Part shown: in pieces, positions 9,123 to 19,149 of the stretch
Layout: every line of letters begins with the position of its first letter
Numbering within the stretch: position 1 is the stretch's first letter
NCBI GenBank assembly: GCA_026874595.1
Contig: CM049306.1
Coordinates: 45,074,019-45,138,018 of the forward strand
Length of the DNA stretch: 64,000 bases
Reading direction: 5' to 3'
From: Sipunculus nudus
Lineage: Eukaryota > Annelida > Sipuncula > Golfingiida > Sipunculidae
Program-made: the position numbers and the translations under genes
The notes under the pieces: generated by a model
Told to the model about the DNA's origin: nothing
The model's database searches: none
The model's input: only the letters and a program-made list of their open reading frames with translations

Positions 9123-12062
9123 TGAAAGGGACAATCTGCATGGGCGGGTTGCGCGCGCGTCCCGCACGGACATAATATTCGCTCATACGGAAAGGCACAA
9201 TATCTCAAAATGTACATTCATTGATGAAATTTTGAGCCTCTAATAGTATATTTCTTAGTACAAAAACAGTTAAATAAGCATTAATTGATCTTAATTCCTA
9301 TCAAATAACACAAACTTTGACTATGTTATGTGTCCCTACAAAACATTTTGTCTGCCCCAAAATTTCTTGTAAAATAGGTGAAGTAAACAATGTCACTCTT
9401 AACAGGCTTAGTGTTACTGTCATAGAAATGTTATTAGTGTGTGGCGCCACCTATGTTGGCATATTTTCTATTTTATCAGTAAATATTCGTGACAAAATCT
9501 TATTTAAATCTGTTAACCAATTAGGAATAGGTAAAAATTCTTCAGGAGTTAAGAGAATCCAACCTGAAGTCAAACAAGTGGGCTGACATCACCATGATCA
9601 ATCTTATGCAACTGTTGGTAAACGTATGTCCCTGGAGGCAGATTTGCATTTTTAGGCCAAGCTACGGGTTTACCTGACAGAAAACCTAATAATAGCATTT
9701 TTCAAGACCTGCTGTATTATAACTACTTGTTTTGATAAAACACAGTTTTTGATTTTACAGCTGACACATTATTGTATACGATATAACGGTAAGACAAACC
9801 CGGTATCAAGAACCTTGAGAATTTTTTGGTCAGTCGTATCCAAATAACGGAACCATTGTGGAAGATTCGTATGTACTCTGTACGTTCCTTCCAACATTTT
9901 TCTTGCCTTCAGTTGACTGAACTTGGCGCCTCTCAGGAACATCAAAAGGTGCAGTGTATCTGGTTAATAATAAAAATTAAAATTATAATAATAATAGTAT
10001 AAATAATAATCATAATAATAATAATAATTATAATAACTTTTTTCCAACATTTTTCTTGCCTTCAGTTGACTGAACTTGGCTCCTCTCAGGTACATCAAAA
10101 GGTGCAGTGTATCTAGTTGAAGAAGAAGATGATGATGATGATAATAATAATAATAAAAAGAGAAAAATAAGAAGAACAATTATGATAAAAGCAAGTGATC
10201 TATAGCTCATGACCAAACAATCACAATTGTAGGTCAGATGTTTGAAGACATTCATTTCAGATAGGAATAATAGTCTCTTTTAAGGCACATTACATGCATG
10301 GTAGTAGTCTAGCGCAATAAATATAATTGCTGGACAAAACTGTGACATGACTGATATCTGCCAGTCTCAAAATATCCATAAACCAACAAAAAAACTTAAA
10401 AAAAGTCATCAACAGTGTCATATATTGGATTCTACAATCAATACGCTCAGCATATTTAAAGGCAATTAATTCGATTTATTGAGACAATGGTGCCTTACAT
10501 TCACTTTTACGCCATGTATAAAAGACCACAGCTTAGCTTGGCTGAAATGCAGCTTAGCGAATGATAATTAAAAACGAAACAAAATTGATATTGATGATGA
10601 TAATAACAATAATAATAATAAGACAAAGAAAATGAAAACCAGAAGAAAAAGAAAAAAATTAAAAATAAAAGAGACATAAGAAAACAAAAAAAGGTAAAAG
10701 ATAAGAAGAAAAAGTAGGAAGAAAAAAGGGAGAAGAAAAAAGACATCCAAAATTAAGCATAGAAAGAAGAATAAGATGAAGATATGCAATGAAATATCAT
10801 CCAGGAATCCCTGGTTTATAGAGATACATGGGAATCAATATTATTTTGCCCATGCCCTGCAGTTAGTGACAGGTAAAGACATGCAATGAAATATCATCCA
10901 GGAATCACTGGTTTATAGAGATATATGGGAATCAATATTATTTTGCCCATGCCCTGCAGTTAGTGATAGGTAAAGACATGCAATGAAATATCATCCAGGA
11001 ATCACTGGTTTATAGAGATATATGGGAATCAATATTATTTTGCCCATGCGCTGCAGTTAGTGATAGGTAAAGACATGCAATGAAATATCATCCAGGAATC
11101 ACTGGTTTATAGAGATGTATGGGAATCAATATTATTTTGCCTATGCGCTGCAGTAAGTGATAGGTAAAGACATGCAATGAAATATCATCTAGGAATCCCT
11201 GGTTTATGGAGATATATGGGAATCAATATTATTTTACCCATGCCCTGCAGTTAGTGATAGGTAAAGACATGCAATGAAATATCATCCAGGAATCACTGGT
11301 TTATAGAGATATATGGGAATCAATATTATTTTGCCCTTGCCCTGCAGTTAGTGATAGGTAAAGACATGCAATGAAATATCATCCATATATCTGCATATAG
11401 TTGGTCTGCATGGATGCCTGATATTACTAGGCAATGTCCCCTAGAGTGAAAATGACCTTGAAAATGACCTCGAAATTCAAAATTTTAAGGGGTAATCCAC
11501 CCACATCTTTTTCTTCACTCTATGGCTGATTGATCAAGCATGGATGCCTGCTATTGACAAGTAATGCCCTTAAAAGTGAAAAAATCACCTTTGGCTGGTC
11601 CACTGTAATACATTAAAGAAGATATTGGTTTCAATCTGGTATTGCAGACTGTTGTAGTGAGGTGCAGAACATCTTTTTTTTATTGTTACGAAACAAATTA
11701 GATTTAAAGGCATAATTAATAATCATGAATAACAGCTTTAATATCACAAAGAGCGAGGATATAGAAGCACTCGAGCCATGATTTCCGACAGGAATTCTCG
11801 ACTATAGAATTACTGGTGAATATGAGTACTCTTGTCCACATTTCAGCACTAATACACTAACGAGGCGGTACAAGAAAAAGGTGATGTCACCTGTTCTGCA
11901 TTTGATATGCGGCTGCTGTTGAACCCATTCTCTGAGGGCCCTCACGGCACCCAGCCTTTCCTTGGGGTCCTCATTTAGTTCTTTCTTCGCCTTGTCCAGG
12001 GAGGCCTTGTCCAGTTTACACACATACTCACTGTCCTGGATCTCCACTTTGGAATGACTCAT
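6159..12062 (-). CDS. CRAL-TRIO lipid-transfer protein, copy B (complete, 7 coding exons)
   Basis: This gene encodes a 320-residue cytosolic carrier of hydrophobic ligands in the alpha-tocopherol transfer / clavesin / retinaldehyde-binding family; the ligand cannot be read from sequence. Coding exons run 12062-11891, 9959-9800, 8822-8761, 7969-7779, 7051-6941, 6703-6580 and 6301-6159. All use GT-AG splicing and keep one frame, ending FRKLNVD then TAA. The CRAL-TRIO N domain is about residues 10-80 (PKERLGAVRALREWV, LLMFLRGAKFSQLKAR). The lipid-binding domain is about 110-265 (RILLFRYG, VQVNGRMYFFDLTGTTLKH, GRYKSFHFYNMGAG, LHGHSLDGVYKHIP, ELLPEEYLPDEYTG). Exon lengths equal those of copy C exactly. 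The start is chosen from the conserved MSHSKVEIQD and an acceptor 28 nt upstream. A noncoding leader exon probably lies at 17779-17965. It looks functional; no lesion is seen. Confidence 0.93.
6580..6703 (-). CDS. copy B coding exon 6 (residues 233-274)
   Basis: Encodes VHLHGHSLDGVYKHIPMELL and EEYLPDEYTG, matching the family's HG.....L...IP...LP.EYGG segment. Acceptor TCCCAG, donor ACAG|GTAGAC. Confidence 0.94.
6941..7051 (-). CDS. copy B coding exon 5 (residues 196-232)
   Basis: A phase-0 exon of 37 codons (GNFPGRYKSFHFYNMGAG, then TPKLKSR), flanked by TTGCAG and AGG|GTAAGT. In this family the matching segment (HF.N.P-type) follows the central strand and begins the mobile gate region. Confidence 0.93.
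7063..7778. other. copy B intron 4, with a repeat fragment
   Basis: No exon is present. The section about 7420-7630 reads like the 3' tail of a dispersed retroelement: ...CATCGAAATCCATCCAGTAC and a GAAGATATGGCTCGGATA stretch running into (CA)n. The open frames there are not supported as genes. Confidence 0.4.
7779..7969 (-). CDS. copy B coding exon 4 (residues 132-195)
   Basis: A 191-nt exon starting GAGCTATTCC after CTTTTAG and ending CTGGCAG|GTGTGTAG. It encodes EVSVDLEVRLNTIV, then VQVNGRMYFFDLTGTTLKH, the central strand of the ligand pocket, and ends KWVNCWQ. Confidence 0.94.
7970..8760. other. copy B intron 3
   Basis: In spliced frame, exon 3 joins directly to exon 4, giving LLFRYG followed by AIPAEVSVD. 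No extra exon is needed here. Nothing else is recognised. Confidence 0.6.
8761..8822 (-). CDS. copy B coding exon 3 (residues 111-132)
   Basis: A 62-nt exon encoding FMLPLPKRTKDGCRILLFRY, between TTTATAG and the donor CTATG|GTAAGT. It supplies the first strand of the lipid-binding domain. Confidence 0.92.
8823..9799. other. copy B intron 2 with TA microsatellite
   Basis: A TA run lies at about 9092-9118, and a GC-rich patch (GCGCGCGCGTCCCGC) at about 9150-9165. The 89-codon open frame at 9317-9586 on the plus strand matches nothing I recognise. Confidence 0.5.
9800..9959 (-). CDS. copy B coding exon 2 (residues 58-111)
   Basis: Begins with ATACACTGCACC after AACCAG and encodes DTLHLLMFLRGAKFSQLKAR and on to KVLDTG. 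The donor is the weaker GG|GTTTGT. A partial duplicate of its first 70 bases lies upstream in transcription at 10112-10043. AAT-type repeats separate the two. Confidence 0.92.
10043..10112 (-). pseudogene. partial duplicate of copy B exon 2
   Basis: The acceptor side and first 70 bases of exon 2 are repeated with a few changes (TGTACCTGAGAGGAGCC against TGTTCCTGAGAGGCGCC). This gives DTLHLLMYLRGAKFSQLKAR-like coding after an AACTAG acceptor. The copy then breaks off into AT-rich repeats with no donor, and readthrough gives a tyrosine-rich tail and a stop. Splicing into it would abort the protein. It lies 84 bp upstream (in transcription) of the true exon. Confidence 0.85.
10607..10770. repeat. 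purine-rich tract (pyrimidine-rich on the sense strand of copy B)
   Basis: Almost all A and G on the plus strand, so the copy B pre-mRNA reads as a long C/T tract in intron 1 upstream of exon 2. Copy C has the same feature at 22740-23095. Long open frames rich in F, L and S here come from composition. Confidence 0.75.
10784..11387 (+). repeat. 97-bp minisatellite, six full units
   Basis: The anchor ATGCAATGAAATATCATCCA recurs at 10784, 10881, 10978, 11075, 11172, 11269 and 11366, always 97 bp apart. Each unit also carries TGGGAATCAATATTATTTTG and a CTGCAG site. Units differ by single substitutions. The array lies in intron 1 of copy B. Confidence 0.97.
11891..12062 (-). CDS. copy B coding exon 1 (residues 1-57)
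   Basis: It starts at MSHSKVEIQD and ends in a phase-1 donor, ACAG|GTGACATC. An acceptor, ATCACAG, precedes the ATG by 28 nt, so transcription begins in an upstream exon. It encodes the first helices of the CRAL-TRIO N domain. Confidence 0.93.
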
Positions 12063-12310
12063 GATTTGTGTCGGGATTAATGAACTGCCTGTGATGAAAT
12101 AAAGTTAGAATATATTTTATAACATGAAACTGATAAACCATCTTATCGTCATACGGTCGCAAGAATTCGAAGGCCTGTTTCGTGCAACGAAGGACCTGGT
12201 ATCGCTACGCAAGTAAGCTGGCATCGGGCATAAATATAGCGCGCACGCCACCAAGGCCGTACCGCACAAACTGAAAAAAAAACGATTGTTCAACCCTCAG
12301 ACTGGTGTTT

Positions 12311-12850
12311 CTATGGAGCCCCTAAAATGACATACGTGATATTTTTTTTCTGGGTAAATATCGCGTTCCCTCGCGATAATTTCGCGTTCCCTCGCGATAA
12401 TATCGCGTTCCCTCCCGATCCTTTCGCGTTCCCTCGCGATCCTTTCGCGTTCCCTCGCGATAATATCGCGTTCCCTCGCGATCTTTTCGCGTTCCCTCGC
12501 TATCTTTTTCGCGTTCCCTCGCGATAATATCGCGTTCCCTCTCGATCTTTTCGTGTTCCCTCGCGATCTTTTCGCGTTCCCTCACGATCTTTTCGTGTTC
12601 CCTCGCGATAATATCGCGTTCCCTCGCGATCTTTACGCGTTCCCTCGCGATCTTTTCGCGTTCCCTTGCGATTTTTTTCGCGTTCCCTCGCGATCTGTTC
12701 GGCTAGGCTGGTTCCCTGCTGTCCTATATCTGGCATACATGCAAATAAATGGACGCGGAAACCAGTAAAACAGTACTGTGTCTCGTTCTCTGTGTCTTTA
12801 ATACCACTACGCTCCAATAATATATACGCTCGATGTCAGGTCAACACAAC
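12311..12850 (+). mobile_element. non-autonomous element carrying a 21-bp minisatellite, copy 1
   Basis: The element runs from GGAGCCCCTAAAATGACATA at one end to a CTCGATGTCAGGTCAAC end at about 12850. An inverted relative with the same two ends, but only about four minisatellite units, lies at 15908-16212. No protein gene is present. The pair looks like two copies of a short mobile element whose core array varies in length. No clear target duplication was found. Confidence 0.65.
12360..12700 (+). repeat. 21-bp minisatellite, 16 units
   Basis: Unit GTTCCCTCGCGATCTTTTCGC, with variants carrying ATAATAT in place of ATCTTTT. Sixteen GTTCCCT anchors occur. Because 21 is a multiple of 3, both strands stay open and give arginine/glutamate-rich or FPRD-rich artefactual proteins. 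Confidence 0.95.
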
Positions 12851-13145
12851 GATACTTGTATAATTTTAGATTAGTAAAATGATTAAATATGCAGATGACA
12901 CAGTGACCTTAGGACTCATTTCTGATGACAATGAACTGCCTTATAGGCAAGAGATATTATATCAGACTAAATGTTGTCAATCATAATCTTCTTTTAAATG
13001 AAAAAAAAAACAAAGGAAGTTTTATTCGATTTTAGGAAAGGGTGTAATGTAGTAATTAAAGTGTGTATCAACAATGTTGGAGTTAATTGTTAATAATTAA
13101 AAGTAGCTTGCTACAATTATTCAGGATGATCTCAAATGGTCTGAT

Positions 13146-13147
<2 letters not shown>

Positions 13148-13204
<57 letters not shown>
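13148..13204. repeat. (TA)n microsatellite
   Basis: About 28 uninterrupted TA units. A second tract, broken by ACATATATAC, lies at 13344-13404. Confidence 0.95.
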
Positions 13205-13206
<2 letters not shown>

Positions 13207-13354
13207 TATAAATGTTTTCATTAATATTTTATATTTTTTACTTTTACCTGACAAGAAATTAATATTAGGCCAGATTTTATCAAATACTTAAAATACTGGA
13301 CACAGTTCCTCTTGGAAAATTGATACTTCCACTGTCAAAACTATATATATATAC

Positions 13355-13407
<53 letters not shown>

Positions 13408-14941
13408 CCTCATGCCCCACATATCTGCTATTTATTATTAAGGAAACAACCTAAGACATACTTAAAATAATCGGAATGTCTTAAAATTATTAGATCTGCT
13501 ATATAGAAATGACGCCTTCGTTTTTGGTCTTATGATTTTAATTACGAAACAGGATATATCACATATCCCGATTATATTTAACAATAATGTCATCTTAGAA
13601 CATACATACATTTTCAGGCATTTTTATCATATATTTATCGTCTTTCCTTTTAATATTTCTTCATTTAAAATTGCGGAAAAGTTAACAAATGATTCTCTAT
13701 TAAAAAAACGCATGAAATAATTATATGAAACAAAATGTTAACCATAATTATTAATTGATGTTTTGTGAGTAATATCTCTCTGAAGATGGTGTAAGAGACT
13801 AAAATAGACTTAATTGGAAGATCGTGCTCGCCGGCCCTGCTTCGGGTGTTCGACCCAGCAATGGGATAGATTACGCACCAAGGGCTCGCAAGTGCAGTGG
13901 TCACCGGGCCTGGTTACCGCCAGGGAAAAAAAAACAGAGGAAGCGTGTGATAATGCCGTGTCACGTAATCCGGAAGCGGAATGGAATTCTGCAGATGTTA
14001 ATATTAAAATATTGAAAATGGTGGCGGTTACCTCCACCAAAAAAAATCTTTAATAAAAGAGTAATTATAAATGCCAAAAGTAAAGTTTGCAAATGTCAAA
14101 CTCGAAAGGAGGCACAACAATCCAGGAAAATGTCCACCTAGCTCGTACAAATTAAAAGTCAGGAAACAGGGCCCAGATATCAAAATAAGCAGTTTTTATT
14201 CTCATTCTCTAAAGGTCGGTTCTATGCTTCATTTGTTTATCGACTGGCAATTGAAAAATGTGTTGGTCCTCCCGGGGCACACTTGTGGTTTTGTATTCAC
14301 TGATGTGGGGTCGGCAAATAAGTTTAATATTTATGTTTCTTAATGGAGAACCACATTTACAAAAATACATTAATGAGACAAGGTGGGTATAAAAATGATC
14401 CAGGGTAAACAACCGTCTGGAAACTGGAATATCTGCATACTAGTGTATAATTATGGGACTGTTACAACTGATAATGTAAAACCAAATGATAACGTAATAA
14501 GTAAATGACTGATAACGTATCACTCACCAATAATGTAATGCGAAATCAAACAATAATGTAACAGATTTCCCTAGCCGTTAACGTAAAACAGAATTAATTG
14601 GTAAAGTAAAAACATTTCAGTGAATCTGACCAAACCAAATTGGACCTTCCGCTTGCTTCTTGGACAATACATGCATTTATTTAGCTCAGCTGACCATAGG
14701 TCATCAGAGCTTTAGTGATCACCCCTTGTCCGACCGAGCACAAATCGGTCTCTTTCGGGTCGCACTTTGTATAGCACAACTTAGGACATCAAAAGTTCAG
14801 AACATTTCAGAATAATAAATTCAAACCAGTGGGGACCCAGAAATTTCAGAATTTAGGGTGGGGGGGGGGGGGGGTGGAAGGTCATTAATGGGTATGATTA
14901 AAAATAAAGTTTTTAAATTCGCATTTAAGTTTTTTTATGTG

Positions 14942-15001
<60 letters not shown>

Positions 15002-15004
<3 letters not shown>

Positions 15005-15164
15005 TGAAACCTCGTTGTGTCGAACTCGCTTAAGTCGAATACCCCGCTTATGTCGAAGTTACAAACTCGATATTACGGACAACTCTAGTTAAATTGTTAC
15101 CAAATAAAACCCGTTTGTGTCGAACCTCTTATGTGTCGAAGTTTTCTTCACAACGAGGTTTCAT

Positions 15165-15166
<2 letters not shown>
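15002..15166 (+). mobile_element. pogo/Tigger-like MITE
   Basis: The left end CAGTGAAACCTCGTTGTG (15002-15019) is mirrored by CACAACGAGGTTTCATTG (15149-15166) with one mismatch. The CAGTGNAACCTCG-type terminus and TA on both sides are typical of pogo/Tigger elements of the Tc1/mariner superfamily. The 165-bp body has subterminal TGTCGAA repeats and no coding capacity. It interrupts a TA microsatellite. Confidence 0.85.
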
Positions 15167-15205
<39 letters not shown>

Positions 15206-15449
15206 GTCGCGCGCCATCTTCCGATCTTAAGAACGACCGACCAAATATCCCATCATGATCTGCCGATGCATTCCTACAGCTTTGAATTAAAAGAAAGGGA
15301 AAAAAAGATGAAATAAATAATAGTTTCTCATCTACGAGTATTATAATTTGTATATTTTATGGTATTATGTGTGGAAAGTAGCTGATGGATGGAAATATAA
15401 ACCTGCAAAGGTTCTATATTTTGTACAATGATTTTTATTTTTATTTTTT

Positions 15450-15494
15450 AAATAAATTTAAATAAATTTAAATAAATTTAAATAAATTTAAATA
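15450..15494 (+). repeat. 10-bp tandem repeat AATAAATTTA
   Basis: Four perfect units and a partial one. Confidence 0.9.
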
Positions 15495-15907
15495 TGTGTA
15501 TATTTTTTTTATTATTTGTCTTATTTTATAGATAACAAATGTGTATAAAATATTTCCAATATCAGTAAATGAATATAGGGAGATGGGCATGTGCTAAGTT
15601 GATATTGTTGATTGGTAATTTGGCCTGACCCATCTTAAAATGGGTCTGAACCAATAACTGAGTTGAAAAATATTATCAATTTCCGTAAATTACATCGGGA
15701 TATGGGCCTGTTCCAGGTTGACATTGTTGATCCGTTGTTGGGTCTGACTGCTAATAAACAAAGAGATAGAAACGAATAATTTGATAATCTAATTGCTAAA
15801 AAAAATTAAAAGAGGTCTGCAAAAAAAAATTAAAAATAATTAAATTGGGAATAGATAACATATATCAGAAACATGGCAAAAAGGCTAATCTTTCTTATTC
15901 AAGTATC

Positions 15908-16212
15908 GCTTTGTTAACCTGACATCGAGTGTATATCTAAGAGGTAGAGCATGGTGGTGTTAAAGACACAGAACGAGACACAAATAACTGTTGTACTGGT
16001 TCCTGCGTCCAATTTTTTGTATGCTAGATGTTGTATGCTAGATATAGGGGAGGAGGAACCAGCCTAGTGATCATTTGTAAGATCGCGAGGGAAAGCGAAA
16101 AGATCGAGAGGGAACGCGAAATGATCGCGAGGGAATGCGAAAAGATCGCGAGGGAATGCGATATTTACCCAGAAAAAAATATCACGTATGTCACTTTAGG
16201 GGCTCCATATAT
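15908..16212 (-). mobile_element. minisatellite-bearing element, copy 2 (inverted)
   Basis: Reads as the reverse complement of 12311-12850. It shares CCTGACATCGAG, AGACACAGAACGAGACACA, GATCGCGAGGGAA units and ATATCACGTATGTCA.TTTAGG. Only about four 21-bp units remain. Confidence 0.7.
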
Positions 16213-17778
16213 TTCTTCTGTGTTTCCTCTTTCATGTTTCTTCTCTTTACGGGAGTTGTTGCGCATGCTCAGGATTAAACCTCGGGTCAAGCAGTCTTGG
16301 TAAGGTAAACAGACACACATTGACTGTGTTTACTAACACATAAAACAATAACGACGTATAAAACAGGTGCGTTGGAGTGAGTATGTCCGTCTGTTTGGAT
16401 GGATTGCTGGGAAACTTTTGTATTAATCCAGAATGAACTGACAGCTTCAGATATAACACATATTATTGTAAATGATTATGTATCTTTAACACTATACAAG
16501 ACCAGAGTGATTCAGGACGTGCTCAAAGTAAGTAATTATATATATATACATGTAAAACTTTAAATATCTTGCCTCAAAAGAAAGCATTTAGCAATTCTTT
16601 TTCCCGAAGTCTTTCATTGCAGTTACATAAAGCGATATCTAGCTGTCTCTTAATGGATGTGAATGTCAGTTGGAGACAGTTAGGTTCACAAACGTCTTTA
16701 CTTTGAATCTTATGATTTTGAAAACTTCACTTACCGGTTACTATGTTTTTACAATTGTTAAATTCATATTTATATATTTTTTCCTCATGTACAATCACAC
16801 ATAACTATTGTAAATATCGTTGCTCTGTTAAAATAATAAGTTAGTTTTAGTTAAAAGGAGGTTGTTGAAACAAAGGCAAATATGAATCATTAAAGTTTTT
16901 TAAATGTGCTAATTAAATATTATAACACAAGTGCATAAAATACTTTATTGAATCAAACAAATTCAAAACAATGTAGAGTGAATTAATTATTATTTATCTT
17001 AGGGGTTAATACACATAAGATTCAGGTAAGCTGAGAAGAGGAAAATATTCTGAAAATCTAAACCACCATTCTGACATAATGTGTTCCTGAAATTTGAGGT
17101 AATAAAAGTTTTTCTCTCTCAAGTTCGTGGCATCATGTATTCTGCAGTTAATGAAATAGATCTTGACAGAGTTAAATGAGTGCATTTTGATACATTTTTC
17201 CTCAGTGTATCTCAGTGTATATGTATATGTTTGTGTGACTTTAGAATAAATAAATGGGTTCCTGTGTAACTTGTTTCTATAGTAATTTCTCGTGGTGTCC
17301 TAAACATAATAACCTTAATAATATGTGATCAAGAGCTAGGTAAAAACACCTGCATGTTGAGAGATTCTTCCTTTGATTATTTAATAAGACTATGCAAATT
17401 GCTTAATTCATTAATTTAACCATTTATCTACAAATGAAGAGTATAAAAAAGTGGATCCATGATGCATAAGCCCTTGTTGAAAATACACGCTATGTGTCGT
17501 ATAAAAATCATATCAAACCAGGGCGGATTAAGCATTTTGGAAAGGGGATGGTCCAATCCAGGAAGAATAAATGAAAACCTAAAATAAGATCCTCTATTCC
17601 AGAAAAGAGGGGGTCTAGTCTGCAAAAAAACTGGTTTGACCCCCCCCCCCCTCCCACCCGGATCTACAACTGCAATCGATGGATTATTATCAGAATTAAA
17701 TTGTATTAATAATTAAAAAATAAAAAAGAAAAAAGAACTTTTTTATATGACCTAAATCCTTAAATTTCATTCACTCAC
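16213..17778. other. no gene recognised
   Basis: AT-rich sequence inside the presumed leader intron of copy B. A short C-run at about 17641-17650 is the only compositional feature. No exon or repeat was matched. Confidence 0.5.
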
Positions 17779-17965
17779 CACTTTAGTAACCGTACTATAT
17801 TGCTCACTGCTGTATCAGGCAATGTGTATATTTTAAGGTTTTCATGCGGGTCGCAAAGGCCGTGACCTGAACCCAGGGCACCACCCGTATGCATGGTCTG
17901 TCATGCGGGGCAGACTAGCCACCCGTAGTACTGGTGTGGCCTTGGGTAACTGTGTAGGTGTTTCA
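17779..17965 (-). promoter_or_regulatory. probable 5' noncoding exon / promoter block of copy B
   Basis: On the minus strand it matches the blocks of A, C and E. It carries TGGCTAGTCTG, GGTTCAGGTCACGGCCTTTG (half-site TGACCT at 17863-17868), ACACATTGCCTGATACA and the donor TG|GTGAGTGAATGAAA. It is the only such block upstream of copy B exon 1, which would make the leader intron about 5.7 kb. The assignment to B is by position and strand. Confidence 0.55.
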
Positions 17966-19149
17966 TGTGATAAAATTTTATAAATATACCGAAATATATT
18001 TAACAACAACAACAATAATAATAATAATAATAATAATTACAATTATATCTCACGCTGGCACTAAAACCGTTGCCACGTCACTCCTCTTTGACAGCGCCTC
18101 GGAAATACCCGTTTTCTAGGATTTTTAAACAGTCAGTAAAGGATAGTGCTCGTTTTCATATTTTTCCTGAGGACATTGATTGGTAACTATTGCAAAGGGC
18201 CATCTATCAGAAACTATGCAATTGTACCAAGCGGGTGAACAATACCCATGGAAAACCTTCCTCGGGTGATGTTGGTCGAAGTTGCGTATATCTGTCCCAA
18301 CGCAAGATCGTGTAATATGCTAATAATAATAATAATAATAATAATAAATTATTTCATACAGCATAAAATCCAGCATGCTCTTTTCTTTTTTTTTTCTTTC
18401 TTTCTCAAGTGGTTCCGCTAGATCTCCAATATGACAGGTTTTCTAACACTGATCTTTGGGCAGAGTAGTAGTCATAGGTGACAAATTTGCACTGATATTT
18501 AGTTTTGACCTGGAACTTATTTCCAAGGTCGTACATCTCATATATGGCTGATTTTCAAAAGATGATCTTTCAACACAGAATAAGACATAGCGCCCTTCTG
18601 TCAAACATCGTTTCTACTAAAAACATATTTTTGACCTAATTTTCAAGCTAGATAAACCCATCCGAGCTCTTTTTAGCCGAGGAAGCTTTTCTGCTCACTT
18701 GGGGTAACGGGGAGGAGGCATTGTTAATGTTCAACGAGGTAGGCTGTCTTTGTTAGTGTTCGGCGACTACACATATCTAGTTTTTAGGCTAAAAGAAGTT
18801 TATGAGTTTGATTCCTTATTAATATATGAGTCAATTTTTCTTGTGGATGGATTTTCTCAGGGCCCCTACCGAGTGCATAACTATTGATTACAATTTTTTT
18901 CTTTCCCCTTTTTTCCTTTCTTTCTTTTTTTTCTTTAGCCTAGTGTTTGCTCCCTTTGGTAGAGGCTTCCCTAGACCCAGTTGTAGCTCTGTAGTATAGA
19001 GGCCACGACTGGGTCTAGCGGCTTCCCTTGCGAATGCTCGGCGATTGCAGACATCAATGTTTACATAAAAATGTAATTAAAAATGTTTACGTAAAAACAT
19101 AAAAATATAGCCCCTGCATAGTTACCAAAGTCTGCGGAGTTCATACCAA
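17966..19149. promoter_or_regulatory. intergenic region between divergent copies B and C
   Basis: About 1.2 kb between the two oppositely facing leader blocks, possibly a shared divergent control region. It holds AAT repeats (about 18001-18036 and 18321-18350), a pyrimidine run (about 18380-18405) and a strong hairpin (18971-19018). The segment around 18345-18380 (CATAAAATCCAGCATGCTC) resembles 53545-53580 upstream of copy D. Confidence 0.4.
18971..19018. other. 14-bp stem hairpin
   Basis: CTAGACCCAGTTGT (18971-18984) pairs with ACGACTGGGTCTAG (19005-19018) across a 20-base loop. All 14 pairs form if one G-U is allowed. It lies about 130 bp before the leader block of copy C. Confidence 0.75.

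Larger units (their letters stand above)
12851..15907. other. stretch between the two minisatellite elements; no gene
   Basis: Probably within the 5' leader intron of copy B. It contains TA microsatellites (13148-13204, 13344-13404, 14946-15001), a G-run (about 14857-14874), a pogo-like MITE (15002-15166), and a TTTAGCTCAGCTGACC...GTGATCACC patch at about 14680-14720 resembling a common molluscan dispersed repeat. The GC-richer patch 13815-13925 has no recognised identity. Confidence 0.55.

Noticed and set aside
10507-10789. Phenylalanine/leucine-rich minus-strand frames
   Set aside because: They are an effect of the purine-rich tract in copy B intron 1.
10784-11387. Regularly spaced repeats as a CRISPR array
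   Set aside because: The entire 97-bp unit is repeated with no unique spacers, and the genome is eukaryotic.
12322-12817. Long arginine/glutamate-rich or FPRD-repeat open frames on both strands
   Set aside because: They are the two readings of a 21-bp minisatellite whose period is a multiple of three; no start context, splice pattern or family fits.
13815-13925. Possible tRNA-derived SINE head
   Set aside because: GTGTTCGACCC resembles a B box, but no convincing A box lies at the right spacing and no cloverleaf folds by eye.
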